Origin: JAJUFS01 sp964599565 | GTDB taxonomy: Bacteria > Pseudomonadota > Gammaproteobacteria > Natronospirales > JAJUFS01 | NCBI GenBank assembly: GCA_964599565.1 | Contig: CAZRFE010000045.1 | Coordinates: forward strand, 1-19,559 | Direction: 5' to 3' | DNA length: 19,559 nt | In this document: positions 1-7,991 of the stretch, in pieces | Layout of the letters: every line of letters starts with the position of its first letter | Numbering within the stretch: position 1 is the stretch's first letter | Made by a program: the position numbers and the translations under genes | The notes under the pieces: model-generated | The model's input: only the letters and a program-made list of their open reading frames with translations | Database searches by the model: none | Told to the model about the DNA's origin: nothing

Positions 1-1029
1 AAACCCATCACCATCTCACTGGACGCAATGGGCGGGGACCACGGGCCGCAATCCGTGGTCCCCGCTGCCATTGAGATGGTCAAGAAATTCGACGATCTGA
101 CGCTGATTCTTGTCGGTCAGCAGGACGTTCTCGAAACCTGGTTGCGCAGCGCGCCCGAACGGCTGCGTGCGCGGCTGCCGGTACGGCATGCATCCGAAGT
201 CGTCGCGATGCACGAGGCGCCATCCCAGGCGCTGCGCGGCAAGAAGGATTCCTCGATGCGCGTCGCCATCAACCTCGTCAAGGAAGGCGAGGCACAGGCG
301 TGCGTCAGTGCCGGCAACACCGGCGCGTTGATGGCTACCGGACGCTTCGTTCTGAAGACGCTGCCCGGGATCGATCGTCCCGCGATCATTTCCGCCATTC
401 CGTCGCGCGGCGGACACACGCACATGCTTGATCTCGGTGCGAACTCGGACTGCACGCCGGAACATCTCTACCAGTTCGCGGTGATGGGTTCCGTCGTTGC
501 GCAGGCGATCTACAGCATTCCGCGGCCTACCGTCGGCCTGCTGAACATCGGCGAGGAAGAGATCAAGGGCAACGAGATCGTGAAGAAGGCCGCGCAGCTG
601 CTCAACCAGAGCGCGCTGAACTACATCGGTTTCGTGGAAGGCACGGACATCTTCAACGGCCGCGTCGATGTCGTTGTCACCGACGGCTTTGTCGGCAACG
701 TCACGCTGAAGGCGATGGAAGGCCTGTCGAAGATGATCGGCCACTACGTCGTCGAAGAGTTCAAGCGCAACTGGCTGACGAAGGTGATGGCAGTCTGCGC
801 CATGCCGGTGCTGCGCGCATTGAAACGGCGCATGGATCCGCGCACCTACAACGGGGCAAGCCTCGTCGGCCTCAAGGGTATACTGATCAAGTCGCATGGC
901 AGTGCAGATGCTTATTCATTCGCGAATGCCATCCACATTGCCATGGTCGAAGTCGAGAAACAGGTGCCAACACGAATCAGCGCGCTGCTGGAAGATCACG
1001 TTGGCGTCAAGGAACAGCAGGCGGTCTGA
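1..1029 (+). CDS. plsX: Phosphate acyltransferase PlsX (5' end outside window)
   Basis: PlsX converts acyl-ACP and phosphate to acyl-phosphate, the donor used by PlsY for the first acylation of glycerol-3-phosphate; it is a peripheral membrane enzyme. The reading frame is open from base 1, and the family N-terminus TISLDAMGGDHGP is already under way there. The real start therefore lies a few codons upstream, and the ATG at 28 is internal (the Met of DAMGGD). 342 residues are present, close to full family length. Visible family motifs are SAGNTGALMATGRF, DLGANSDC, NIGEEEIKGNE and TDGFVGNVTLKAMEGL. The stop is followed after 3 bases by the fabH ATG, so the two are co-transcribed. In related bacteria rpmF usually lies upstream; that part is outside the window. 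Identification is certain; the start cannot be given. Confidence 0.97.
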   Translation, partial: KPITISLDAMGGDHGPQSVVPAAIEMVKKFDDLTLILVGQQDVLETWLRSAPERLRARLPVRHASEVVAMHEAPSQALRGKKDSSMRVAINLVKEGEAQACVSAGNTGALMATGRFVLKTLPGIDRPAIISAIPSRGGHTHMLDLGANSDCTPEHLYQFAVMGSVVAQAIYSIPRPTVGLLNIGEEEIKGNEIVKKAAQLLNQSALNYIGFVEGTDIFNGRVDVVVTDGFVGNVTLKAMEGLSKMIGHYVVEEFKRNWLTKVMAVCAMPVLRALKRRMDPRTYNGASLVGLKGILIKSHGSADAYSFANAIHIAMVEVEKQVPTRISALLEDHVGVKEQQAV

Positions 1030-1032
1030 CTG

Positions 1033-1998
1033 ATGTATTCAAGAATTGCAGGTACGGGTCGCTTTCTTCCCGAGAAAGTGCTGACCAACGTCGATCTCGA
1101 GAAGATGGTCGAAACCAGCGACGCCTGGATCCAGGAACGCAGCGGTATCCGTGAGCGCCACATTGCATCCGATGGCGAGACAACGCTGGATCTGTGCGAA
1201 AAGGCCGCGTTGAACGCGCTCGAAATGGCAGGAGTGGAAGCGAAGGATCTCGACATGATCATTGTCGGGACGACGACGCCGGATCTCGTGTTTCCGAACA
1301 TGGGCGTACTGTTGCAGGACCGTCTCGGTGCGCACGGCTGCATGGCGATGGGTATCGAGGCGGCATGCACGGGTTTCATCTATGCGCTCGGCATTGCCGA
1401 CAAGTTCATCCAGACCGGCAGCGTAAAACGCGCGCTGGTCGTCGGCGCGGAAACGCTGTCGCGCATCATCGACTGGAGTGATCGCACCACCTGCGTGCTG
1501 TTCGGCGATGGCGCGGGCGCCGTGGTGCTCGAGGCATCGGAAGAGCAGGGCGTCATCTCCACGCACCTGCACGCCGACGGCAAGTACAAGGACCTCCTTT
1601 ATTTTCCCTCCGGCGTGTCACGCGGTTTCAACGATCTCAAGTCCGGCAAGGATTTCGTGCAGATGCGCGGCAACGAAGTCTTCAAGGTCGCCGTCACCAC
1701 GCTCGGCCGCATCGTCGAGGAAACCCTGGAAGCGAACAACATCACGCCGGAAGACATCGACTGGCTGATTCCGCACCAGGCGAACATAAGAATCATCGAA
1801 GGCACGGCGCGCAAGCTGAAGATGCCGATGGAGCGCGTGATCGTGACGATCGCCGAACACGGCAACACGTCCGCAGCATCCGTGCCGATGGCGCTCGACG
1901 TCGCGGTTCGCGATGGACGCGTCAAGCGCGGCCAGACGATCCTGCTGGAAGCATTCGGGGGCGGGTTTACGTGGGGTTCCGCATTGATCAGGTTCTAG
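1033..1998 (+). CDS. fabH: Beta-ketoacyl-ACP synthase III (FabH)
   Basis: FabH condenses acetyl-CoA (or another short acyl-CoA) with malonyl-ACP to start each round of type II fatty-acid synthesis in the cytoplasm. The product has 321 residues, the normal length. The thiolase-fold catalytic triad is visible: Cys112 in EAACTGF, His248 in IPHQANIRI and Asn278 in EHGNTSAASVP. The C-terminal GGGFTWGSALIRF is also typical. The ATG at 1033 comes 3 bases after the plsX stop. No other start gives the family N-terminus (YSRIAGTGRFLPEKVLTN), so this start is safe although no strong Shine-Dalgarno is seen. The gene is followed directly by a terminator and then by convergent gspF. The usual partners fabD, fabG and acpP do not follow, which is unusual for a plsX-fabH pair. 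Confidence 0.98.
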   Translation: MYSRIAGTGRFLPEKVLTNVDLEKMVETSDAWIQERSGIRERHIASDGETTLDLCEKAALNALEMAGVEAKDLDMIIVGTTTPDLVFPNMGVLLQDRLGAHGCMAMGIEAACTGFIYALGIADKFIQTGSVKRALVVGAETLSRIIDWSDRTTCVLFGDGAGAVVLEASEEQGVISTHLHADGKYKDLLYFPSGVSRGFNDLKSGKDFVQMRGNEVFKVAVTTLGRIVEETLEANNITPEDIDWLIPHQANIRIIEGTARKLKMPMERVIVTIAEHGNTSAASVPMALDVAVRDGRVKRGQTILLEAFGGGFTWGSALIRF

Positions 1999-2021
1999 AT
2001 CGTCACGATGTCACAAGCAAA

Positions 2022-2049
2022 AGCCGGGCGTTGCCCGGCTTTTTGTTTT
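2022..2049 (+). terminator. Rho-independent terminator after fabH, probably bidirectional
   Basis: A perfect 8-bp stem, AGCCGGGC (2022-2029) with GCCCGGCT (2033-2040), has a 3-base loop and is followed by TTTTGTTTT. It lies 24 bases after the fabH stop. The A-rich left flank (CAAAA) gives TTTTG on the other strand, so the same hairpin could also stop leftward transcription leaving gspF, although that U-tract is weaker. Confidence 0.9.
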
Positions 2050-2052
2050 CGG

Positions 2053-2067
2053 CGGCAGTGACTGCCG
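2053..2067. repeat. Short perfect palindrome between the terminator and gspF
   Basis: CGGCAGT-G-ACTGCCG is a perfect inverted repeat with a single central base, located 9 bases beyond the gspF stop codon on the leftward strand. On the rightward strand a T-run (2074-2078) begins 6 bases after it. It may act as a second hairpin ending fabH transcription, or as a 3' end-stabilising hairpin of the gsp transcript. The function is inferred. Confidence 0.45.
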
Positions 2068-2076
2068 ATCCTGTTT

Positions 2077-3300
2077 TTACTGGCCGACCAGCTGGTTGAG
2101 CTTGAAGATCGGCAGCAGGATCGCGAGCACGATGAGCAGCACCATCATGCCCATGAACAGGATCAGCGCGGGTTCCAGCAGGCCAAGGAACGTGGCCAGC
2201 AGCGTTTCCATCTCCCGTTCCTGCGCATCGGCGGCGCGCTCAAGCATGGTTTCCAGCTGGCCGCTGGATTCGCCGCTGGCAATCAGGTGAACCGTCATCG
2301 GTGGAAACAGGCGGCGTGCCTCGAGCGCTTTCGCGATACCGGAACCTTCGCGAATGCGCAGCGTTGCCTCATCGATCGCTTCACGCATCGGAATGTTGTT
2401 CACCACTTCGCCGGAAATCCGCAAGGCTTCCAGCACGGGCACGCCGCTGCCCGCAAGAATGGCAAGCGTGCGCGCGAAGCGCGCGGTGTTCATGCCGCGC
2501 GTGACGCGACCGATCATCGGCAGTCTCAGCAGGAAGCGGTGGAAACGGCGCTTCGGGTCCGGCCGTTGCAGCCAGCGATGCAGGAAGAAGGCGATCGCAA
2601 CGACGCCGCCGAGCAGCCAGTACCAGTTGCCCGTCAGGAAATCGCTCGACGCGATGAGCATGCGTGTCAGCAAGGGCAGTTCGGCGCCGATGTTGTCGAA
2701 CACGCCGACAACCTTCGGCACGACGTAGGTCAGCATCGCCGTGATGATCACGAACGCCATCAGCACGAGAACGATGGGATAGATCATCGCGACGGAAAGC
2801 TTCTGCTGCAGCGCCTGCCGTTTCTCCGCGTATTCGGCGAGCCGTTCGAGCACGGCGTCCAGGTGGCCGGTCTGCTCGCCGGCGGCGACGGTGGCGCGGA
2901 AGATTTCCGGAAAGACGTGCGGGAATTCGGCGAGTCCGTACGCCAGCGTATGACCTTCCATCACGCGCGCACGAATCGCGAGCAGGATGTTTTGTATGCG
3001 GGGCTTCTCGGTCTGTTGTGCGACGGCCTGCAGCGCTTCGTCAAGCGGCAGCGCAGAGCGAACCAGCGTTGCGATCTGGCGTGTGAGCAGTGCGAGGTCG
3101 GACGCGCTGATGCTGCGTCCGAGACCGAGCGAAAGGCGAGGACGGTCGCTGCGCTCCTTCTGCGCGGCGGTGACGACTTCCAGCGGCGTGAGCCCCTGCT
3201 CGCGCAGCATCTGCCTTACGTTGCGCGGCGTGTCGCCTTCGAGCGTGCCCTTGCGTTCGCGACCGCGCGCGTCCAGCGCCTTGTATTCGTATGCACCCAT
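2077..3300 (-). CDS. gspF: Type II secretion inner-membrane platform protein GspF
   Basis: GspF is the polytopic inner-membrane platform of the type II secretion system; it contacts the ATPase GspE and helps drive pseudopilus assembly. The product has 407 residues, the usual length. The N-terminal YEYKALDARGRERKGTLEGDT stretch is the cytoplasmic start of the family. Two repeated T2SSF domains follow at about residues 70-193 and 273-395, each with the FPPMTVHLIASGE-like or FPEIFRATVAAGE-like helix turn. Hydrophobic segments lie at about 171-194, 226-244 and 373-399. Its ATG shares one base with the gspE stop (TGATG), which indicates translational coupling. It is the last gene of the gspCDEF unit; no pseudopilin gene follows. 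PilC is the closest alternative, but the C-D-E-F order decides for GspF. Confidence 0.96.
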   Translation of the reverse strand: MGAYEYKALDARGRERKGTLEGDTPRNVRQMLREQGLTPLEVVTAAQKERSDRPRLSLGLGRSISASDLALLTRQIATLVRSALPLDEALQAVAQQTEKPRIQNILLAIRARVMEGHTLAYGLAEFPHVFPEIFRATVAAGEQTGHLDAVLERLAEYAEKRQALQQKLSVAMIYPIVLVLMAFVIITAMLTYVVPKVVGVFDNIGAELPLLTRMLIASSDFLTGNWYWLLGGVVAIAFFLHRWLQRPDPKRRFHRFLLRLPMIGRVTRGMNTARFARTLAILAGSGVPVLEALRISGEVVNNIPMREAIDEATLRIREGSGIAKALEARRLFPPMTVHLIASGESSGQLETMLERAADAQEREMETLLATFLGLLEPALILFMGMMVLLIVLAILLPIFKLNQLVGQ

Positions 3301-4853
3301 CAGTCTTCACGCGACACGCGCAGCACTTCCTCGAGCGTCGTCTGCCCGGCAAGCACGCGGCGTACGCCGTCCTGGCGCAGGCTCGGCCGCGTCTTGCGCG
3401 CGTGCTTTTCCATCGCGGATTCGCCGGCGCCGTCGTGGATCATGTTGCGCAATGTTTCGTCGATCGGAATCAGCTCATAGATGCCGGTGCGGCCGAGATA
3501 GCCGCTGCCGTTGCATTTGTCGCAACCCTGCGCGCGATGGATCGTCACGTCCTGGTCACGCAGATCCATGAGCGCGCGCTCGCGTTCATTCGGCGCATAG
3601 GGCTGCCGGCAGGTCGGACAGAGCAGGCGCACGAGGCGCTGTGCAAGCACGCCGACGAGCGATGACGACAGCAGGAACGGCTCGACGCCCATGTCGCGCA
3701 GGCGCGTCACGGCGCCGACGGCGGTGTTCGTGTGCAGCGTGGACATCACCATGTGACCGGTGAGCGATGCCTGCACCGCGATTTCCGCGGTTTCAAGATC
3801 GCGGATTTCGCCGACCATCACCACGTCCGGGTCCTGTCGCAGGATCGCGCGCAGTCCGCGCGCGAATGTCATGTCCACTTTCGTGTTGACCTGCATCTGA
3901 CCGATGCCTTCGAGGTCGTACTCGATCGGGTCTTCAACGGTGAGAATGTTCCGGCTCTGGTCGTTGATGTCCGACAGTGCGGCGTAGAGCGTGGTCGTCT
4001 TGCCTGAACCGGTCGGACCTGTCACGAGCAGGATGCCGTGCGGTTTGCGGATCAGATCGTGCATGAGTTCCTGCGTGGCGGAATCCATGCCGAGGTGATC
4101 GAGATCCAGCCTGCCTGCCTGCTTGTCGAGCAGACGCATCACCACGCGTTCGCCGTGACCGGCGGGAATGGTGGAAACGCGAACGTCGACCGCGCGACCG
4201 GCGATACGCAGCGAGATGCGTCCATCCTGCGGCAGGCGTTTTTCCGCGATGTCGAGCTTGGACATGACCTTGATGCGCGAAACAACGAGCGGCGCGACGG
4301 CGCGCTTGCTCTGCAGCACTTCGCGCAGCACACCGTCGACGCGGAAGCGTACGACGAGCCGGTTCTCGAACGGCTCGATGTGGATATCCGAGGCGTTCTC
4401 CTTCACGGCCTGAGTGAGCAATGCGTTGATGAGCCGGATGATGGGCGCGTCGTTGTCGGAATCGAGCAGGTCTTCAGGCTGCGGCAGGGCATCGGCGACC
4501 TGGTTGAGGTCCATGTCCTCTTCCAGTCCTTCCATCATCTGCATCGCACCGTCGGACTGGCTGTGATATGTCGCCTGCAGGGCGGTATCGAATGCTTCCG
4601 TGCTGATGTCGCGCAACGGGATATCGCGTTCAAGGTAGCGTCGCGCTTCCAGGATGCCGGCAAGCGGCGCGCCGGGACGCACGAGAAGTTCTTCCTTGCC
4701 GTCGCTGATGACAGCGAGTACGCCGAAACGCTTCGCAAAACCGAACGGCAGCCGCAGCGGACGTTCGATCTGCGGCACATCCTCGATCGCCGCTATCTCG
4801 AAGGAATCATTCGTCGCCATCATCGCTCGCGTTATCGTCTTGCGTTTCGACAT
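3300..4853 (-). CDS. gspE: Type II secretion ATPase GspE
   Basis: GspE is the cytoplasmic hexameric ATPase that powers type II secretion; GspL, not encoded in this window, anchors it to the membrane. From the ATG at 4853 there are 517 residues. The N1E-like region spans about 30-135. Walker A is GPTGSGKT (279-286), the Asp-box lies around VEDPIEYDLEG and Walker B is VVMVGEIRD. The His-box is around STLHTNT. The family zinc-binding tetracysteine is intact: CPTC (412/415) and CDKC (444/447). The first ATG overlaps the end of gspD by 47 bases. ATGs at 4823 and 4820 (MATNDSFEIA) would cut this to 14-17 bases and are quite possibly the true start; none has a good Shine-Dalgarno. PilB is an alternative but neither the context nor the N-terminus fits it. 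Confidence 0.95.
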   Translation of the reverse strand: MSKRKTITRAMMATNDSFEIAAIEDVPQIERPLRLPFGFAKRFGVLAVISDGKEELLVRPGAPLAGILEARRYLERDIPLRDISTEAFDTALQATYHSQSDGAMQMMEGLEEDMDLNQVADALPQPEDLLDSDNDAPIIRLINALLTQAVKENASDIHIEPFENRLVVRFRVDGVLREVLQSKRAVAPLVVSRIKVMSKLDIAEKRLPQDGRISLRIAGRAVDVRVSTIPAGHGERVVMRLLDKQAGRLDLDHLGMDSATQELMHDLIRKPHGILLVTGPTGSGKTTTLYAALSDINDQSRNILTVEDPIEYDLEGIGQMQVNTKVDMTFARGLRAILRQDPDVVMVGEIRDLETAEIAVQASLTGHMVMSTLHTNTAVGAVTRLRDMGVEPFLLSSSLVGVLAQRLVRLLCPTCRQPYAPNERERALMDLRDQDVTIHRAQGCDKCNGSGYLGRTGIYELIPIDETLRNMIHDGAGESAMEKHARKTRPSLRQDGVRRVLAGQTTLEEVLRVSRED

Positions 4854-6909
4854 CGCGATCGCCCGGTACCTCGACGGCGTCAGCTGCGTTCGGGTCGGGC
4901 AGGGCAGGCTGCCGCTCGCCCGGGATCATGTAGACGTCCCCGTCGTGCAGGCCTCGCTGCATTTCGCGGATGTAGCGGTATTTTTCACCGGTGAAGTACG
5001 ACGAGTCGGCCGGCGTGCGCAATATGGATGGCTTGATGAACACCATCAGGTTGCGCTTTTCCTTTGACGACGTGTCATAGCGGAACAGCTGGCCGAGTAT
5101 CGGGATGCTGCCGAGCAGCGGCACGCGCTGTTCGCTCTCGCGCACGCGCTCGTCGATCAGTCCGCCGAGCACGATGATCTCCCCGCTTTCGGCGACGACG
5201 CTGGTGTTGATCGTTCGTTTGTCGGTGACAAGATCAACGGCGCCCTGCGATCCCTGGCTGAGGCTGGAAACCTCCTGCGCGATGGCGAGCACGATGGTGT
5301 TCGAGTCGCTGATCTGCGGCGTGATCTTCAGGCTCAGGCCGACTTCCTTGCGCTGGATCGTCTGGAATGGATTGATGTTCCCCTGGCTTGCGCCGGTGTT
5401 GGTGAACGAGCCGGTGAGGAACGGCACTTCCTGGCCGACCTTGATCTCCGCTTCCTCGTTGTCCATGGTCGTCAGCGACGGCGTGGAAAGGATGTTCGTG
5501 CTGGCGCTGCCGGTAAGTGCGCGCAGTAGTCCGACGAAACTGACGTCGCCGTCGCGTATGCGACCGAAACCAAGCGTGAGCCCGGCGGCGCTGCTGAGGA
5601 TGCTTCCCAGCGCCTGTGCGCCGGTGTCGCCGCCGGCGGCCGCAGCCGCACCAACCTGGCCGACACCGATGCCGCTGCCGGGAAAGTTCGTGATCGCTGC
5701 GGGCGTGTTTCCGCCGCTTTCATCCAGCGTCGCCCATGTCACGCCGAGTTCCGCGCTGTTGTTCGAGGTGATCTCCGCGATGATCGCTTCCACGTGCACC
5801 TGCGCGCGGCGAATGTCGAGTTTCTCGATGATGTTCTGCAGGGTGCGCATCACCTTCGGTGGGGCGGTGATGACGAGCGCGTTCGTGTCCGGTTCGTGCA
5901 GGATGACAACGTCGGAATAACCGGCGGTCTGCGCCGACGCCGCCTTGTCCGCGCTCGCGGTGTTCGCCGTCTCCGTGACGTGACCCTTGAGTATGGTCGC
6001 GAGATTTTCCGCGTTCGCGTAGCTGAGATAGATGACCTGCGTGTTGCCGCCGGATTCGAGCGGGGTGTCGAGGTGCGCGATCAGCGCACGCATGCGCAGG
6101 CGCGCGCCCTTGTCGCCACCGATCAGGATGCTGTTCGTGCGGTCGTCGGCAACCATGGTCGGCGGCTGGCGTCCGGCTTCCTGGCGGCCCTGCGTCAGCG
6201 CCGTCAGCACGCGCACCGTTTCCGATGCCGATGCGTTCTGCAGCGGAATGACTTCGACTTCTTCGTCGGACGTCTGGTCGAGACGTCGAATGATGCGGAT
6301 GAGCCGGTCGACGTTCGCGGCGCGGTCCGAGATGATCAGCATTCTTCCGCCGGGATACGCGGACAGGTGACCGGTCTGCGGCACGAGCGGGCGCAGCACA
6401 GGTACGAGTTGCGCGGCTTCGAGATTCTGGACTTCAATCACCTGGGTGACGACGTCGTCCGCCGGCACGTCGCCCGATGGCAGGTCGTTGCCCGCAACCT
6501 GGCGCGCATCGACGGCGGGAATGATCTTGATCATGTTGTCGTCGCCGGGCACCGCGGCGAAGTTGTGCACCTGGAGCACGGAAAGAAAGGTGTCGTACAC
6601 GGCGTCGATGGGGATGGGCTGCGCGGACACGACGGTCACCCGGCCCTTGACGCGCGGATCGAGGATGAAATTCTTTCCGGTGATCTGCCCGATGCTGCTT
6701 GCCACGTCGCGGATCTCGGTATCCACGAAATTGAGCGTCATCGTTGCCTGCGAATTCGACACCGCGCTGTTCTGCGGCGGCGCGCCCTGCGCGGAAGCCG
6801 CGGAGACAAGCGCGAGAAACAGCATCGCGCCGGTCAGCAGGCGTGAAATTCGAAATGGATCTGTCGGCCAGCTCATTGGTTGTCGCCTGTCCACGTTGCG
6901 CCTCGTCAT
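4807..6909 (-). CDS. gspD: Type II secretion outer-membrane secretin GspD
   Basis: GspD forms the outer-membrane channel through which folded exoproteins leave. The product has 700 residues. A signal peptide is visible: basic n-region, hydrophobic LLTGAMLFLALV, and an ASA cleavage site after about residue 40. The N0 domain (MTLNFVDTEIRDVASSIG, from about 57) is followed by three N-type ring-building repeats at about 155-215, 218-283 and 290-368. The secretin C-domain has the gate region with a Gly/Ala-rich stretch at 410-445, PSLTTMDNEEAEIKVGQEVPF, and the signature VPLLGSIPILGQLF at 596-609. The last 30 residues are strongly acidic. The ATG at 6909 overlaps the gspC stop as ATGA. A second in-frame ATG at 6876 would give a more usual, shorter n-region, so the exact start is open. 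Confidence 0.96.
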   Translation of the reverse strand: MTRRNVDRRQPMSWPTDPFRISRLLTGAMLFLALVSAASAQGAPPQNSAVSNSQATMTLNFVDTEIRDVASSIGQITGKNFILDPRVKGRVTVVSAQPIPIDAVYDTFLSVLQVHNFAAVPGDDNMIKIIPAVDARQVAGNDLPSGDVPADDVVTQVIEVQNLEAAQLVPVLRPLVPQTGHLSAYPGGRMLIISDRAANVDRLIRIIRRLDQTSDEEVEVIPLQNASASETVRVLTALTQGRQEAGRQPPTMVADDRTNSILIGGDKGARLRMRALIAHLDTPLESGGNTQVIYLSYANAENLATILKGHVTETANTASADKAASAQTAGYSDVVILHEPDTNALVITAPPKVMRTLQNIIEKLDIRRAQVHVEAIIAEITSNNSAELGVTWATLDESGGNTPAAITNFPGSGIGVGQVGAAAAAGGDTGAQALGSILSSAAGLTLGFGRIRDGDVSFVGLLRALTGSASTNILSTPSLTTMDNEEAEIKVGQEVPFLTGSFTNTGASQGNINPFQTIQRKEVGLSLKITPQISDSNTIVLAIAQEVSSLSQGSQGAVDLVTDKRTINTSVVAESGEIIVLGGLIDERVRESEQRVPLLGSIPILGQLFRYDTSSKEKRNLMVFIKPSILRTPADSSYFTGEKYRYIREMQRGLHDGDVYMIPGERQPALPDPNAADAVEVPGDRDVETQDDNASDDGDE

Positions 6910-7796
6910 TGCGAGGGTGAAAGAACGATGTCCTGCGGTGCGCCGTTGCGCTCCACGGTCAGCGTGAGATTCGATTCGTCCGTCATGCTGTTCAGCATCT
7001 CGATGGCACGGCCGGGATCGGACAGCGGCGTACCGTTGATGGCCGTCACGATGTCGCCCGGTTGCAGGCCGAGTTGCGCGAACCGTGCGCGGTCCCGGCT
7101 GGGATAGATGCGGTAACCGCGGATTTCCCCGCTTTCAAGCACCGGGCTGTAGCGGATCAGCTCCGACAGCCGCATCGGGTCGTTGGCGATCTCTTCGCGC
7201 AGTTCGCCGAACGACTCCTGCTCGGCGGGCGCGTCCGCTGCGGGTTCGGCATCGGCGTAACTGATTCCGCCATCCGCACTCTCGCGCGGCAGGCGCAGTG
7301 TTTCAAGACGGCCGGCTCGGCGCAGCAGGACGCGGTCTGCGAGCACGGCTTCCACCGTTGCACCGCCAGGCAACGACGCGCCGACGGCGTACACCTTGTC
7401 ATCGCTGCCGCTGCTGATGATGGCGCGGCTCAGCGACGGCTCGTCCGCGGCGAGTATGCCGCGCAGCTTGAGGTTGAGGCGGGTTTCCGGCGCATCGATT
7501 GCCGCGGCGGCGAGCGTTTGCGTCGTCACCTCGGCCGTACCGAACAGGTGCATGGCGACGACTGCATCCATGGACTCGGGCGCCGCCGTGCTGCCGGCGT
7601 TCAGCGTCTGCGCGGCGGGCAGGGCAGGTTCGCTGGACACTGTTTCCACCAGCGCCCATGTGAATATCGACGCCTGCCATGCGGCGAGAACCAGCAGGAC
7701 TGTGCCGAGCAACAGGGGGCCGCGACGGCGCAGTGTCCGCCATACGCTGTTCTGAGCTATCGCATTGAAATCGAAGCGCATCGAACCCCGGCGCAT
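6906..7796 (-). CDS. gspC: Type II secretion protein GspC (PDZ type)
   Basis: GspC is an inner-membrane protein that links the platform to the secretin and helps select substrates. Of 296 residues, 1-26 are cytoplasmic and basic, and about 27-49 form one membrane helix. The homology region that binds the GspD N0 domain covers about 80-171 (MHLFGTAEV, RLNLKLRGILA, SRAIIS). A linker rich in Ala and Glu follows, then a C-terminal PDZ domain at about 222-294 with QLGLQPGDIVTAINGTPLSD. It is the first gene of the leftward unit. The annotated ATG is at 7796, but an in-frame ATG at 7781 (MRFDFNAIAQ) has GGGG a few bases before it and may be the real start. Sequence conservation of GspC is low in general, yet the HR-plus-PDZ layout and its place before gspD make the call firm. 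Confidence 0.93.
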   Translation of the reverse strand: MRRGSMRFDFNAIAQNSVWRTLRRRGPLLLGTVLLVLAAWQASIFTWALVETVSSEPALPAAQTLNAGSTAAPESMDAVVAMHLFGTAEVTTQTLAAAAIDAPETRLNLKLRGILAADEPSLSRAIISSGSDDKVYAVGASLPGGATVEAVLADRVLLRRAGRLETLRLPRESADGGISYADAEPAADAPAEQESFGELREEIANDPMRLSELIRYSPVLESGEIRGYRIYPSRDRARFAQLGLQPGDIVTAINGTPLSDPGRAIEMLNSMTDESNLTLTVERNGAPQDIVLSPSQ

Positions 7797-7991
7797 GTGC
7801 TCAATACCAGATCGAAGATGGAAGGCCGCCCGGACGGGTGCGCCTAATATAATAAGTGTCGTGCTGCGTCCCCTGAATTAGCATATTACGGGCTCCGACC
7901 GCGCCGCCTCAAGCTTCGCGGCCAAACCTACCGTATCGGCCCGAGGCAGTCGATCAGCTACACTGCGTATAGAGGCACGACAAGATGCCGC
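7797..7991. other. Divergent intergenic region gspC / cyclase
   Basis: 195 bases separate the starts of gspC (leftward) and the cyclase gene (rightward). Besides the leftward promoter candidate, the rightward side holds GCTACACT (TACACT at 7959-7964, four of six -10 matches) and TATAGA (7968-7973), both without a recognisable -35. There is no clear hairpin and no good small ORF. Whether both genes share an operator cannot be told from sequence. Confidence 0.5.
7849..7877 (-). promoter_or_regulatory. Candidate promoter of the gspCDEF unit
   Basis: On the leftward strand a -10-like TATTAT (7854-7849, five of six matches to TATAAT) lies 17 bases after a weak -35-like TTCAGG (7877-7872). It sits in the AT-richest part of the divergent gspC/cyclase gap and would give a leader of about 45 bases. 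The spacing is optimal but the -35 is poor, so activation by a regulator is possible. Prediction only. Confidence 0.45.

Noticed and set aside
2287..3480. A 397-codon rightward frame opposite gspF and gspE
   Set aside because: Arg/His/Gln-rich antisense composition with no recognisable domain; gspF on the other strand is certain.
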